From Flavobacterium sp. RSP15 (GTDB lineage Bacteria; Bacteroidota; Bacteroidia; Flavobacteriales; Flavobacteriaceae): a DNA stretch of 64,000 nt. The DNA lies in contig NZ_RYDL01000001.1 in assembly GCF_003968755.1 (NCBI RefSeq), forward strand, positions 124,001 through 188,000. The letters are read 5' to 3'. Under the pieces are notes generated by a model. It was not told the DNA's origin and did not search any database. It saw only the letters and a list, made by a program, of their open reading frames with translations. The position numbers and the translations under genes are program-made. This document shows positions 18,946-26,531 of this stretch, piece after piece (within the stretch, counting starts at the first letter, position 1; each line of letters opens with the position of its first letter).

Positions 18946-20326
18946 ACAGAAGACCATCAAAACAGAAATCTCTCTAACTGGGGTTGGATTACACACAGGT
19001 AAAGAAGTGAAAATGACTTTTAAACCTGCTCCAGTTAATAATGGTTTTACTTTTGTTCGTGTAGATCTAGAGGGACAACCTATTGTGGAAGCTGATGCAA
19101 ATTATGTAGTAAATACACAAAGAGGAACCAATTTAGAAAAGTTAGGTGTCAAAATTCAAACACCAGAACATGTTTTAGCGGCATTGACGGGTTGTGACTT
19201 AGATAATGTCATCATAGAATTGAATGCTTCTGAACTACCAATAATGGATGGCTCCTCTAAATTCTTTGTTGAAGCTCTTGAAAAAGCGGGTATCGAAGAA
19301 CAAAGTGCAAAAAGGAATGTTTATGTAGTAAAAGAAGTAATTTCATTTACTGATGAAGCCACAGGCAGCGAAATTTTAGTGATGCCAAGTGATTATTACT
19401 GCGTTACTGCGATGGTTGATTTTGGGACTAAAATTTTAGGAACTCAAAATGCGACTATGAAAAATATTTCTGATTTCAAAACGGAGATATCTGAGTCAAG
19501 AACCTTCAGTTTCTTGCATGAATTAGAATCTCTTTTAGAGAACGGTTTGATAAAAGGAGGTGATTTAAATAATGCTATCGTATATGTTGATAAAGAAATA
19601 TCAGCCGCTACAATGGAAAGTTTGAAACTCGCTTTTGGAAAAGAGCAGATAACGGTTAAACCAAATGGTATATTAGACAATCTGACTTTACATTATCCAA
19701 ATGAAGCGGCAAGACACAAACTACTTGATGTGGTAGGGGATTTAGCTTTAATTGGAACTAAAATACAAGGTAAGGTAATAGCTAATAAACCAGGGCATTT
19801 TGTCAACACACAATTTGCGAAGAAAATGGCTAAAATCATAAAAATTGAACAACGGAATTATGTTCCTGTTTTTGATTTACATCAGGAACCACTGATGGAC
19901 ATTCATAAAATCATGGCAGTCCTGCCTCATAGACCCCCATTTTTATTGATTGACAGAATTATAGAAATGTCTGAAACTCATGTGGTGGGAATGAAAAATG
20001 TAACTATGAATGAAAACTTTTTTGTAGGTCATTTTCCTGAAGCTCCGGTTATGCCAGGTGTTTTAATTGTGGAAGCCATGGCACAAACAGGGGGGATTCT
20101 TGTTTTAAGCACGGTTCCGGATCCGGAGAACTATTTGACTTATTTTATGAAAATAGATAATGTTAAATTTAAACACAAAGTATTACCAGGCGATACTTTG
20201 ATTTTTAAATGCGATTTAATTACGCCTATCCGACGAGGTATTTGTCATATGCAAGCAAATGCGTATGCAAATGGAAAACTGGTTGCTGAAGCAGAATTGA
20301 TGGCCCAAATTGCTAAGAAACAGTAA
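18929..20326 (+). CDS. lpxC: Bifunctional UDP-3-O-acyl-GlcNAc deacetylase / 3-hydroxyacyl-ACP dehydratase (LpxC-FabZ)
   Basis: A 465-residue fusion usual in Bacteroidota. Residues 1 to about 310 are LpxC: GVGLHTG, the zinc histidine in [10 protein letters not shown], the ESRTF segment and the [12 protein letters not shown] motif. Residues about 320-465 are Fab[17 protein letters not shown] with the catalytic histidine and [18 protein letters not shown] with the glutamate. LpxC does the committed step of lipid A synthesis; FabZ dehydrates 3-hydroxyacyl-ACP and so competes for the same acyl pool. The fusion may keep the two in fixed ratio. Confidence 0.97.
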   Translation: MEKMVKQKTIKTEISLTGVGLHTGKEVKMTFKPAPVNNGFTFVRVDLEGQPIVEADANYVVNTQRGTNLEKLGVKIQTPEHVLAALTGCDLDNVIIELNASELPIMDGSSKFFVEALEKAGIEEQSAKRNVYVVKEVISFTDEATGSEILVMPSDYYCVTAMVDFGTKILGTQNATMKNISDFKTEISESRTFSFLHELESLLENGLIKGGDLNNAIVYVDKEISAATMESLKLAFGKEQITVKPNGILDNLTLHYPNEAARHKLLDVVGDLALIGTKIQGKVIANKPGHFVNTQFAKKMAKIIKIEQRNYVPVFDLHQEPLMDIHKIMAVLPHRPPFLLIDRIIEMSETHVVGMKNVTMNENFFVGHFPEAPVMPGVLIVEAMAQTGGILVLSTVPDPENYLTYFMKIDNVKFKHKVLPGDTLIFKCDLITPIRRGICHMQANAYANGKLVAEAELMAQIAKKQ

Positions 20327-20341
20327 TTTTTTTGTTGATTT

Positions 20342-20389
20342 GGTTAATCGTGTATTCGGTTAATCGATTAAACAGTTAAACGATTAAAC
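20342..20389. repeat. 8-nucleotide periodic inverted repeat in the lpxC-lpxA spacer
   Basis: GGTTAATCG occurs at 20342 and again exactly 16 bases on at 20358. It is then mirrored by tandem octamers GATTAAAC (20366), AGTTAAAC (20374) and GATTAAAC (20382). The two halves are inverse complements, so the transcript can fold into a long AT-rich hairpin before lpxA. Confidence 0.75.
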
Positions 20390-20396
20390 AAAGAAT

Positions 20397-21182
20397 ATGA
20401 ATCAACCACTAGCATATGTTCATCCTGGCGCTAAAATCGCTAAAAATGTTGTCATTGAACCGTTTACAACCATCCATAATAATGTAGTTATTGGGGATGG
20501 TACTTGGATAGGATCTAACGTTACCATAATGGAAGGCGCAAGAATAGGAAAAAATTGTAATATATTCCCTGGTGCAGTAATTTCAGCAGTTCCACAGGAT
20601 TTAAAATTTGGCGGAGAAGATTCTTTAGCAATTATTGGAGATAATTGTACCATAAGAGAATGTGTGACCATCAATAGGGGAACAATAGCATCCGGACAAA
20701 CTACCTTAGGTAATAATTGTTTGGTAATGGCAACGGCGCATATTGCCCACGATTGTCACATAGGTGATAATGCTATTATTGTAAACGGAGTCGCTCTGGC
20801 CGGTCATGTAACCGTTGGTAAATATGCCGTTATTGGAGGATTGGCTGCCATTCATCAGTTTATCCATATTGGAGATCATGCCATGATTTCTGGTGGATCT
20901 TTAGTAAGAAAAGATGTTCCCCCTTTTACCAAAGCCGCAAAAGAACCTTTGTCGTATGTAGGTATTAATTCTGTGGGATTGAGAAGACGTGGTTTTACAA
21001 CAGAAAAAATCAGAGAAATTCAAGATATTTACAGAATTCTGTACCAAAAAAATTACAATACCACGCAAGCTTTGGGTATTATTGAAGCTGAAATGGAGGC
21101 CACGCCGGAAAGAGATGAAATCATTGATTTTATTCGAAACTCTTCAAGAGGTGTAATGAAAGGCTATTCAGGAAATTATTAA
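20397..21182 (+). CDS. lpxA: UDP-N-acetylglucosamine acyltransferase LpxA
   Basis: A 261-residue hexapeptide-repeat acyltransferase catalysing the first step of lipid A synthesis, O-acylation of UDP-GlcNAc. The beta helix covers residues about 5-190 and includes the NRGT motif (TINRGTIASGQT), the active-site region NNCLVMATAHIAHDCHIGDN and the C-terminal helical domain ending GVMKGYSGNY. Size matches E. coli LpxA (262). It follows lpxC-fabZ by 70 bases of octamer repeats. Confidence 0.96.
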   Translation: MNQPLAYVHPGAKIAKNVVIEPFTTIHNNVVIGDGTWIGSNVTIMEGARIGKNCNIFPGAVISAVPQDLKFGGEDSLAIIGDNCTIRECVTINRGTIASGQTTLGNNCLVMATAHIAHDCHIGDNAIIVNGVALAGHVTVGKYAVIGGLAAIHQFIHIGDHAMISGGSLVRKDVPPFTKAAKEPLSYVGINSVGLRRRGFTTEKIREIQDIYRILYQKNYNTTQALGIIEAEMEATPERDEIIDFIRNSSRGVMKGYSGNY

Positions 21183-21183
21183 G

Positions 21184-21199
21184 AATCAACAAATCAACA
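21184..21199 (+). repeat. Tandem octamer AATCAACA x2 before efp
   Basis: Two exact copies, 21184-21191 and 21192-21199, directly after the lpxA stop and 14 bases before the efp start. They share the 8-base period seen in the preceding spacer. Confidence 0.55.
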
Positions 21200-21212
21200 A
21201 ATAAAAATAAAA

Positions 21213-21779
21213 ATGGCATCTACATCAGACATTAAAAACGGATTGTGTATTAAATACAACAACGATATCTACAAAATCATTGAATTTCTTCATGTAAAAC
21301 CAGGAAAAGGACCAGCTTTCGTAAGAACTAAACTAAGAAGTTTAACAAACGGAAAAGTATTGGACAACACTTTTTCTGCGGGTCATAAAATCGAAGAAGT
21401 TCGAGTTGAAAATCATAAATTTCAATATTTATATCCGGAAGGTGATGAATTCCATTTTATGAATACAGAAACCTTTGAGCAAATTTCCTTGAATAAAAAT
21501 ATTTTGGATTCCCCAGGATTATTAAAAGAAGGCGAAAATGTAATGGTAAGCATCAATACAGAGACTGATTTACCTCTTTCTGTAGATATGCCGGCATCTG
21601 TAATTCTTGAAGTGACTTATGCGGAACCAGGTATCAAAGGAAATACTGCTACAAATGCAACAAAATCAGCAACTGTTGAAACAGGAGCCAATGTAAATGT
21701 ACCTTTGTTTATCAATGAAGGAGATAAAATTAAAATAGATACTGCATCAGGTTCTTATATGGAACGAGTTAAAGAATAG
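21213..21779 (+). CDS. efp: Elongation factor P
   Basis: A 188-residue three-domain translation factor that relieves ribosome stalling at polyproline. The N-terminal KOW-like domain carries the loop lysine in HVKPGKGPAF, the position that is modified in many bacteria; the C-terminal OB domains end with NEGDKIKIDTASGSYMERV. Size is typical (184-190). It is embedded in the lipid A gene run, an order often seen in Bacteroidota. No EpmA/EpmB-type modification gene is in the window. Confidence 0.97.
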   Translation: MASTSDIKNGLCIKYNNDIYKIIEFLHVKPGKGPAFVRTKLRSLTNGKVLDNTFSAGHKIEEVRVENHKFQYLYPEGDEFHFMNTETFEQISLNKNILDSPGLLKEGENVMVSINTETDLPLSVDMPASVILEVTYAEPGIKGNTATNATKSATVETGANVNVPLFINEGDKIKIDTASGSYMERVKE

Positions 21780-21780
21780 T

Positions 21781-21846
21781 TTGCAGTAATTAGTGTTCAG
21801 TAATCAGATATACTGGACACTGGACACTGAACACTCAATACTAAAT
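21781..21846. repeat. 7-nucleotide periodic inverted repeat between efp and the lpxD-like gene
   Basis: Minus-strand heptamers (each ending AGT on the plus strand: 21781-21787, 21788-21794, 21795-21801) face plus-strand heptamers starting ACT at 21812, 21819, 21826, 21833 and 21840. The consensus unit is ACTGAAC. Arms AGTGTTCAG (21792-21800) and CTGAACACT (21827-21835) can pair as a 9-base stem. Confidence 0.75.
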
Positions 21847-21851
21847 AATAA

Positions 21852-22781
21852 ATGAAATTCCAAAAAGTTTACTCTTTAGAAGCAATTGCAAATATCATCG
21901 GCTGTGAATATGTTGGTGATAAAAATTTTCCAGTGACTGGAATGAATGAAATACATGTTGTTGAATCTGGAGATATTGTTTTTGTAGATCACCCTAAGTA
22001 TTATGATAAAGCGTTAAACTCAGCGGCAACTATAGTTTTAATTAATAAAAATGTAGCTTGTCCTGATGGAAAAGCATTACTGATTTCTGATGATCCGTTT
22101 AGGGATTTCAACAGATTAACAAAACACTTTAGACCTTTTCAGCACTCAAATGTATCAATCCCTGCTTCAGCTTCAATAGGTGAAGGAACTGTAATACAGC
22201 CCAATACATTTATTGGAAATCATGTTGTTATTGGAGAAAATTGTGTGATACATTCTAATGTTTCTATTTATGATTATACCGTAATTGGTGATAATGTAAT
22301 CATTCACGCAGGAACAATTTTGGGTGCCGATGCTTTTTATTATAAAAAACGTCCTGAAGGATACGATCAATTACTTTCCGGTGGAAGAGTGGTTATCAAA
22401 GACAATGTGGGAATTGGAGCGCTTTGTACAATTGACAAAGGTGTTACTGGCGACACTATTATTGGTGAAGGCACAAAAATTGATAATCAGGTGCATGTAG
22501 GTCATGACACCGTGATTGGGAAAAAATGTTTAATTGCTTCACAAACCGGAATTGCCGGATGCGTTATTATAGAAGATGAAGTTACAATATGGGGGCAAGT
22601 AGGAACTACCAGCGGAATCACAATAGGAGCAAAGGCTGTTATTCTAGGGCAAACCGGAGTTACAAAATCGGTAGAGGGAGGTAAATCCTATTTTGGAACG
22701 CCAATTGAGGAATCAAGAGAAAAATTGAAGCAACTGGCCAATATTAAAAAGATACCAGAAATTCTTACTAAACTAAAATAA
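21852..22781 (+). CDS. LpxD-like hexapeptide N-acyltransferase (second copy)
   Basis: A 309-residue LpxD homologue, shorter than the one at 17902 (347). It has the N-terminal uridine-binding-like domain ([21 protein letters not shown]), hexapeptide repeats and the catalytic-histidine motif as [14 protein letters not shown]. All features for N-acyl transfer remain, so it is probably active, but it may act on another nucleotide sugar. It lies between efp and an NTF2-like gene, two bases before the latter. Annotated in relatives simply as a second LpxD; its exact role is open. Confidence 0.85.
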   Translation: MKFQKVYSLEAIANIIGCEYVGDKNFPVTGMNEIHVVESGDIVFVDHPKYYDKALNSAATIVLINKNVACPDGKALLISDDPFRDFNRLTKHFRPFQHSNVSIPASASIGEGTVIQPNTFIGNHVVIGENCVIHSNVSIYDYTVIGDNVIIHAGTILGADAFYYKKRPEGYDQLLSGGRVVIKDNVGIGALCTIDKGVTGDTIIGEGTKIDNQVHVGHDTVIGKKCLIASQTGIAGCVIIEDEVTIWGQVGTTSGITIGAKAVILGQTGVTKSVEGGKSYFGTPIEESREKLKQLANIKKIPEILTKLK

Positions 22782-22782
22782 T

Positions 22783-23145
22783 ATGTCTGCAAAAGAAATC
22801 GTTCAACAATTTTATAAATCAGATGCTTTAATTGACAGCGAAGTCATCAAAGATTATTTGCACCCGGAAGTAATAGTAGAATGGAATAGCAGCAAAGGAT
22901 TCATTCAGTTGGATTATAATTCTTTATTAAATTTATCTAATGATTTAAGCAAAGCGTATGTTCGTTCTAAAGTTCGAATAAGCCATATTATTGGTGAAAA
23001 TAATTTAATTTCCGTGCGCTATTCTCATTTTGTCAAAACAATTGAAAATCCTAGAGAAGAGATGTTATTAGCACATTTTATAGCTATTTGGGAAATAAAA
23101 GACAATAAATTATACAGAGGGTATCAAATGAGTCAATTATCCTAA
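22783..23145 (+). CDS. NTF2/SnoaL-like small protein
   Basis: A 120-residue single-domain protein with the alpha-plus-beta cone pattern of NTF2/SnoaL folds: an N-terminal helix (AKEIVQQFYKSDALI), DYLHPEVIVEWNSSKG, then strands ending in AHFIAIWEIKDNKLYRGYQMSQ. It starts one base after the stop of the LpxD-like gene, so the two are almost certainly translated together. No catalytic residue can be named; function unknown. Confidence 0.75.
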   Translation: MSAKEIVQQFYKSDALIDSEVIKDYLHPEVIVEWNSSKGFIQLDYNSLLNLSNDLSKAYVRSKVRISHIIGENNLISVRYSHFVKTIENPREEMLLAHFIAIWEIKDNKLYRGYQMSQLS

Positions 23146-23159
23146 TTTAGTGTCAAAAA

Positions 23160-23190
23160 ACTGAACACTGAACACTGATTACTGCTTACT
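23160..23190 (+). repeat. Heptamer repeat (ACTGAAC type) before sucD
   Basis: Four 7-base units start ACTG at 23160, 23167, 23174 and 23181 (ACTGAAC twice, then ACTGATT and ACTGCTT), with a partial ACT at 23188. They end 7 bases before the sucD -7 element. Confidence 0.7.
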
Positions 23191-23196
23191 ATTTTA

Positions 23197-23204
23197 TACT
23201 TTTG
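23197..23204 (+). promoter_or_regulatory. -7 promoter element of sucD
   Basis: TACTTTTG, an exact TAnnTTTG match, 35 bases before the sucD start. Confidence 0.7.
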
Positions 23205-23239
23205 CATAACAATTTTAAAAACTACATAAAAAATATATC

Positions 23240-24112
23240 ATGAGTGTTTTAGTTAATAAAGATTCCAAAATAATTGTTCAAGGTTTTACAGGAAGTGAAG
23301 GAACTTTCCATGCTTCTCAAATGATTGAGTACGGTACTAACGTTGTTGGTGGTGTAACTCCAGGAAAAGGAGGGACAACTCACTTAGACAGACCCGTTTT
23401 CAATACTGTAAAAGATGCTGTAGAACAAGCAGGAGCTGATACAACTATCATTTTTGTTCCACCGGCTTTTGCTGCTGATGCAATAATGGAAGCTGCAGAT
23501 GCAGGTATAAAAGTAATTATTGCAATTACTGAAGGAATACCTGTTGCTGACATGATAAAAGCAAATAGTTACGTAAAAGAAAGAAATGCTCGTCTAATAG
23601 GACCTAACTGCCCAGGAATAATTACTCCGGGTGAAGCTAAAGTTGGCATTATGCCAGGTTTCGTTTTCAAAAAAGGAACTGTTGGTATTGTTTCTAAATC
23701 GGGAACATTAACCTATGAAGCAGCAGATCAAGTAGTTAAACAAGGATTGGGAATTACTACTGCTATTGGTATTGGTGGAGACCCAATTATTGGAACTACA
23801 ACAAAAGAAGCTGTTGAATTATTGATGAACGATCCTGAAACAGAATGTATTGTAATGATAGGTGAAATTGGCGGACAATTAGAAGCTGATGCAGCTCACT
23901 GGATCAAAGCTGATGGTAATCGTAAACCAGTTGTAGGATTCATTGCAGGAGTTACCGCTCCAGTGGGACGCACAATGGGACATGCAGGTGCAATCGTAGG
24001 TGGGTCTGACGATACTGCTGAAGCAAAGAAGCAAATCATGAGAGAATGTGGTATTCACGTAGTAGATTCTCCAGCTGAAATTGGTAAAAAAGTAAAAGAA
24101 GTTTTAGGTTAA
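23240..24112 (+). CDS. sucD: Succinate-CoA ligase subunit alpha
   Basis: A 290-residue TCA-cycle subunit that binds CoA and carries the phosphohistidine intermediate. Seen: the CoA-binding Rossmann segment [44 protein letters not shown] and the active-site histidine in [13 protein letters not shown] near residue 245. Length matches E. coli SucD (289). The beta subunit gene sucC is not adjacent, as is common in Bacteroidota. It has its own promoter and terminator, so it is a monocistronic unit. Confidence 0.97.
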   Translation: MSVLVNKDSKIIVQGFTGSEGTFHASQMIEYGTNVVGGVTPGKGGTTHLDRPVFNTVKDAVEQAGADTTIIFVPPAFAADAIMEAADAGIKVIIAITEGIPVADMIKANSYVKERNARLIGPNCPGIITPGEAKVGIMPGFVFKKGTVGIVSKSGTLTYEAADQVVKQGLGITTAIGIGGDPIIGTTTKEAVELLMNDPETECIVMIGEIGGQLEADAAHWIKADGNRKPVVGFIAGVTAPVGRTMGHAGAIVGGSDDTAEAKKQIMRECGIHVVDSPAEIGKKVKEVLG

Positions 24113-24135
24113 TCTAAACTCTAACTAAATATTAT

Positions 24136-24166
24136 AAAAGCCTCGCATTTTGTGGGGCTTTTTTTA
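24136..24166 (+). terminator. Intrinsic terminator after sucD
   Basis: A 12-pair stem (24136-24147 with 24151-24162, two G-U pairs) with a TTT loop and a T-run follows the sucD stop by 24 bases. Confidence 0.85.
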
Positions 24167-24327
24167 TTATAAATTCAATTAAAGAAATATCTTTGCACTT
24201 TAGTAAATAAATCTGTTTTTCAGATGTAATCCTAATAAAAGTAAACATAAACGAATGGTTTCTAATGGACTTCGCGGTATTGCTGGGTATTTTTTTGCTG
24301 AAGCCAATTCAAATTAAAATAAAAAAA

Positions 24328-24750
24328 ATGTATAAAGAGTTAAAAAAATTCAAAGTTACCAATCAGTTTTCATTCACTACAGAAGATAGTTTAGCCGAAG
24401 TTTGTAATGCTTCAGAAGGATCTGGAATATTTTTAGTATATGCCGTAGCAGAAGAGAAAGAGTTGATTATGGTGGGTTCTACCGGAACTGTCCAAAATAA
24501 CGGAACTTTGAAAATCAAAAATGGAGGTCTAAAAGAAAAGATTGTTGAAGGACACCAATTTGCTAAAACAGGAAGAAAATATTCTTGGCCAGCGCAAATG
24601 AAAATTGAAGAGATCAGCACGCTAGAAGTGGTTTGGTATGAGACATTCAACGATAAAACTAAAGTGATTCCAACATTCATAGAAGGACAAGTTTTACAAA
24701 ACTTCCTAGACGAAAATGGAAGATTGCCAAAATGGAATGTAGCTTTTTAA
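24328..24750 (+). CDS. GIY-YIG-like protein of unknown role
   Basis: 140 residues from the ATG at 24328; an in-frame ATG at 24265 adds an implausible hydrophobic-basic leader. I see features reminiscent of the GIY-YIG nuclease fold: GSGIFLVYA then, about 12 residues on, IMVGSTG (GIY and YVG positions), an arginine in KTGRKYSWPAQ, a glutamate in PTFIEGQVLQNF and the closing LPKWN asparagine. The match is partial and the two tyrosines are not both kept, so nuclease activity is uncertain. It stands alone between two terminators. Confidence 0.65.
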   Translation: MYKELKKFKVTNQFSFTTEDSLAEVCNASEGSGIFLVYAVAEEKELIMVGSTGTVQNNGTLKIKNGGLKEKIVEGHQFAKTGRKYSWPAQMKIEEISTLEVVWYETFNDKTKVIPTFIEGQVLQNFLDENGRLPKWNVAF

Positions 24751-24788
24751 TTATTTAAAGACTGTTTTTCAATATCTTACTTATAATT

Positions 24789-24818
24789 GCGTCACATTTT
24801 TATGTGGCGTTTTTTTTG
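24789..24818 (+). terminator. Intrinsic terminator after the GIY-YIG-like gene
   Basis: Stem 24790-24797 (CGTCACAT) with 24802-24809 (ATGTGGCG, one G-U pair), TTTT loop, then eight T. Confidence 0.85.
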
Positions 24819-24867
24819 TTTTATTATTTTTTAGAGTAAAATTCAAAATATTTCATAAATAATTAAT

Positions 24868-24875
24868 TACTTTTG
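24868..24875 (+). promoter_or_regulatory. -7 promoter element of the nhaC-type transporter
   Basis: TACTTTTG, exact TAnnTTTG. Transcription should start about 4-6 bases on, right at the first stem of the leader RNA. Confidence 0.7.
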
Positions 24876-24880
24876 CATCC

Positions 24881-24957
24881 GTTATCACGAATCCTTCAAT
24901 AGGATAGCAACCTGCAGCAACAAGCAAGGTGCTAAAACGATAAGCCAAATCCTTTGG
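24881..24957 (+). ncRNA. Structured leader RNA (candidate riboswitch with S-box-like core)
   Basis: A closing stem TTATC (24882-24886) / GATAA (24939-24943) encloses two hairpins. The first is ATCCT (24891-24895) / AGGAT (24901-24905). The second is CCTGC (24911-24915) / GCAAGG (24924-24929, one bulged A). Between and after them are GCAACC and GGTGCTAA, which resemble the conserved J3/4-P4 part of SAM-I (S-box) riboswitches, but the kink-turn arm and the AUGAAA pocket of SAM-I are not present. A further small hairpin, CCAAA/TTTGG, follows at 24945-24957. The promoter places the transcript start at the first stem. Confidence 0.6.
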
Positions 24958-24962
24958 AAAAA

Positions 24963-25031
24963 ATGTTGTCTACATTCCCATTTTTAGCTTTGTTTTTCGT
25001 CGTAATTTTTAATTTTAAATTATTTTTATGA
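24963..25031 (+). CDS. Upstream ORF / leader peptide (22 codons) coupled to the transporter gene
   Basis: ATG at 24963 opens a 22-codon frame rich in Phe, Leu and Val that ends with TGA at 25029-25031. This stop overlaps the transporter's ATG (25028-25030) as ATGA, the classic arrangement for translational coupling. The start codon lies in a small hairpin AATGT (24962-24966) / ACATT (24972-24976). It is likely a translated leader that lets the RNA structure upstream control the transporter; chance is possible because AT-rich DNA gives hydrophobic codons. Confidence 0.5.
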   Translation: MLSTFPFLALFFVVIFNFKLFL

Positions 25032-26350
25032 CTTTATTTTCAAAAGACAAAGGAAATGCCTTTGCATTAATTCCTTTATTTGTTTTTATTTTTACTTTTT
25101 TGGGAGCGGGAATTATTCTAAATGATTTTTATGCTTTTCCATCGCCAGTAGCTGTTTTAGTTGGTATCATTGCTGCTTTTTTATTGTTTAAATCTTCAAC
25201 TGAGGATAAGGTGGCTACATTAATTGCAGGGTGTGGTGAGAGTAAAATCATAACGATGTGCTTAATATATTTGCTGGCGGGAGCTTTTGCTGTGGTAAGT
25301 AAAGCCATGGGCGGGGTAGATGCTGTTGTGAATCTTGGAATAAATACCATTGACGTTGCTTATTTTCCATTAGGAATTTTCTTGATATCTTCTTTTTTAT
25401 CAACTGCTACAGGTACATCAGTAGGTGCAATCGTAGCGATTGGCCCGATCGCAGTGGCATTAGCTGATAAAAGTGGTGCTTCATTACCGCTCATAGCTGG
25501 CGCTCTTTTAGGTGGTTCTATGCTAGGTGATAATCTTTCCATGATTTCTGACACTACAATTGCCGCTACACAATCATTAGGGTGTGATTTAAAAGACAAG
25601 TTCAAAATTAACTTGTTTATTGCCTTTCCGGCTGCGGTTTTGACTATTTTGGTTTTCTTTTATCTTGGTTTAAACTCGGATATTATTACCGTTGCCATTG
25701 CAAAAAATAATTTTTCCTGGATCGCGATTGTACCCTATATTTTAGTAATAGTATTGGCGGTTGTGGGTGTTAATGTTTTTTCAACATTGCTTATCGGTAC
25801 TTTATTAGCTGGTATTATTGGATATTTTAGTGGTTTATTTACGCTCATGGAGTTCACTCAAAAAATATATGAGGGATTTACCAGCATGACAGATATTTTT
25901 TTATTGTCAATGCTTACGGGAGGTTTAGCTGCGATGGTAGATAAAGCGGGCGGAATAACATATTTATTAGTCCAAATAAAAAAAAGAATTAAAAACAAAA
26001 AATCAGCACAGGCCGGAATTGGCGCTATAGTTGGATTTGCTAATTTGGCTATCGCCAATAATACTGTTTCTATTGTAATTACGGGACCTATTGCCAAAGA
26101 AATTAATGATGAATACAATTTAAATCCAAAAAAAACAGCAGCAATTCTGGATATTTTTTCGTGTGTAATTCAGGGGATCTTACCTTATGGCGCTCAAATA
26201 TTACTTATATTGAGTTATGCCAATGGTAGCTTAAATTTCTTTGATTTAATTAGTAATGCCTGGTATCATTTGTTTTTATTAATTTTCACATTAGTGGCTA
26301 TTTACAGTTCGTTTTGGGACAAATGGACTAAGCGTTTCTTTAAAATTTAA
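25028..26350 (+). CDS. NhaC-family Na+/H+ antiporter-like transporter (possible methionine transporter MetT type)
   Basis: A 440-residue integral membrane protein with about eleven to twelve helices. Seen: the family motif region GALLGGSMLGDNLSMISDTTIAATQSLGCD near the middle and NNTVSIVITGPIAKEI in the second half. Members exchange sodium and protons, and some S-box-regulated NhaC proteins in other phyla are proposed methionine importers (MetT, known from comparative genomics). Here the gene follows a structured leader RNA and a coupled upstream ORF. If the leader senses SAM or a related metabolite, MetT would be the better name; if it senses an ion, antiporter would be. It has no operon partner. 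Confidence 0.85.
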   Translation: MTLFSKDKGNAFALIPLFVFIFTFLGAGIILNDFYAFPSPVAVLVGIIAAFLLFKSSTEDKVATLIAGCGESKIITMCLIYLLAGAFAVVSKAMGGVDAVVNLGINTIDVAYFPLGIFLISSFLSTATGTSVGAIVAIGPIAVALADKSGASLPLIAGALLGGSMLGDNLSMISDTTIAATQSLGCDLKDKFKINLFIAFPAAVLTILVFFYLGLNSDIITVAIAKNNFSWIAIVPYILVIVLAVVGVNVFSTLLIGTLLAGIIGYFSGLFTLMEFTQKIYEGFTSMTDIFLLSMLTGGLAAMVDKAGGITYLLVQIKKRIKNKKSAQAGIGAIVGFANLAIANNTVSIVITGPIAKEINDEYNLNPKKTAAILDIFSCVIQGILPYGAQILLILSYANGSLNFFDLISNAWYHLFLLIFTLVAIYSSFWDKWTKRFFKI

Positions 26351-26404
26351 GAGTTGAATTTGACTGTTATTGCTTTTGAATTTTTTTTAAAAAGGGAAAT
26401 ATTA

Positions 26405-26412
26405 TATATTTG
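26405..26412 (+). promoter_or_regulatory. -7 promoter element of fabG
   Basis: TATATTTG, exact TAnnTTTG, about 10 bases before the Flavo-1-like RNA. Confidence 0.65.
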
Positions 26413-26422
26413 ACCATTGTAA

Positions 26423-26505
26423 GATAGCCCTGATAGTAGTGGAAATCCTTTTATGTGAGCGATAGCGGTCATAAAAGATTGAAGCGGATAGCAGGAATAG
26501 CTCCA
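26423..26505 (+). ncRNA. Flavo-1-like RNA motif upstream of fabG
   Basis: A structured element opening with AGCCCTG (26426-26432) and closing with CAGG (26492-26495) and GCT (26500-26502), which pair. A perfect inner stem CTTTTATG (26448-26455) / CATAAAAG (26470-26477) sits between, and the strongly conserved-looking GAAGCGGATAGCAGGAATAG lies 3' of it. From memory this fits the Flavo-1 RNA described in Flavobacteria, whose function is unknown. It starts within a few bases of the predicted transcript start. Confidence 0.65.
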
Positions 26506-26531
26506 AATAAAATTTAAACTAATTTTTGAAT

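Noticed and set aside
21213..21779. Idea that the DHS-like protein at 47720 modifies the loop lysine of EF-P, as DHS does eIF5A
   Set aside because: The catalytic lysine of DHS is missing, the genes are 26 kb apart, and bacterial EF-P is normally modified by unrelated enzymes.
21781..23190. Regular repeats considered as a CRISPR array
   Set aside because: Units are 7 bases without spacers, and no cas gene is near.
25028..26350. Naming the NhaC-type gene metT outright
   Set aside because: The leader RNA lacks the SAM-I pocket, so regulation by SAM is not shown, and sequence alone does not separate MetT from Na+/H+ antiporters.
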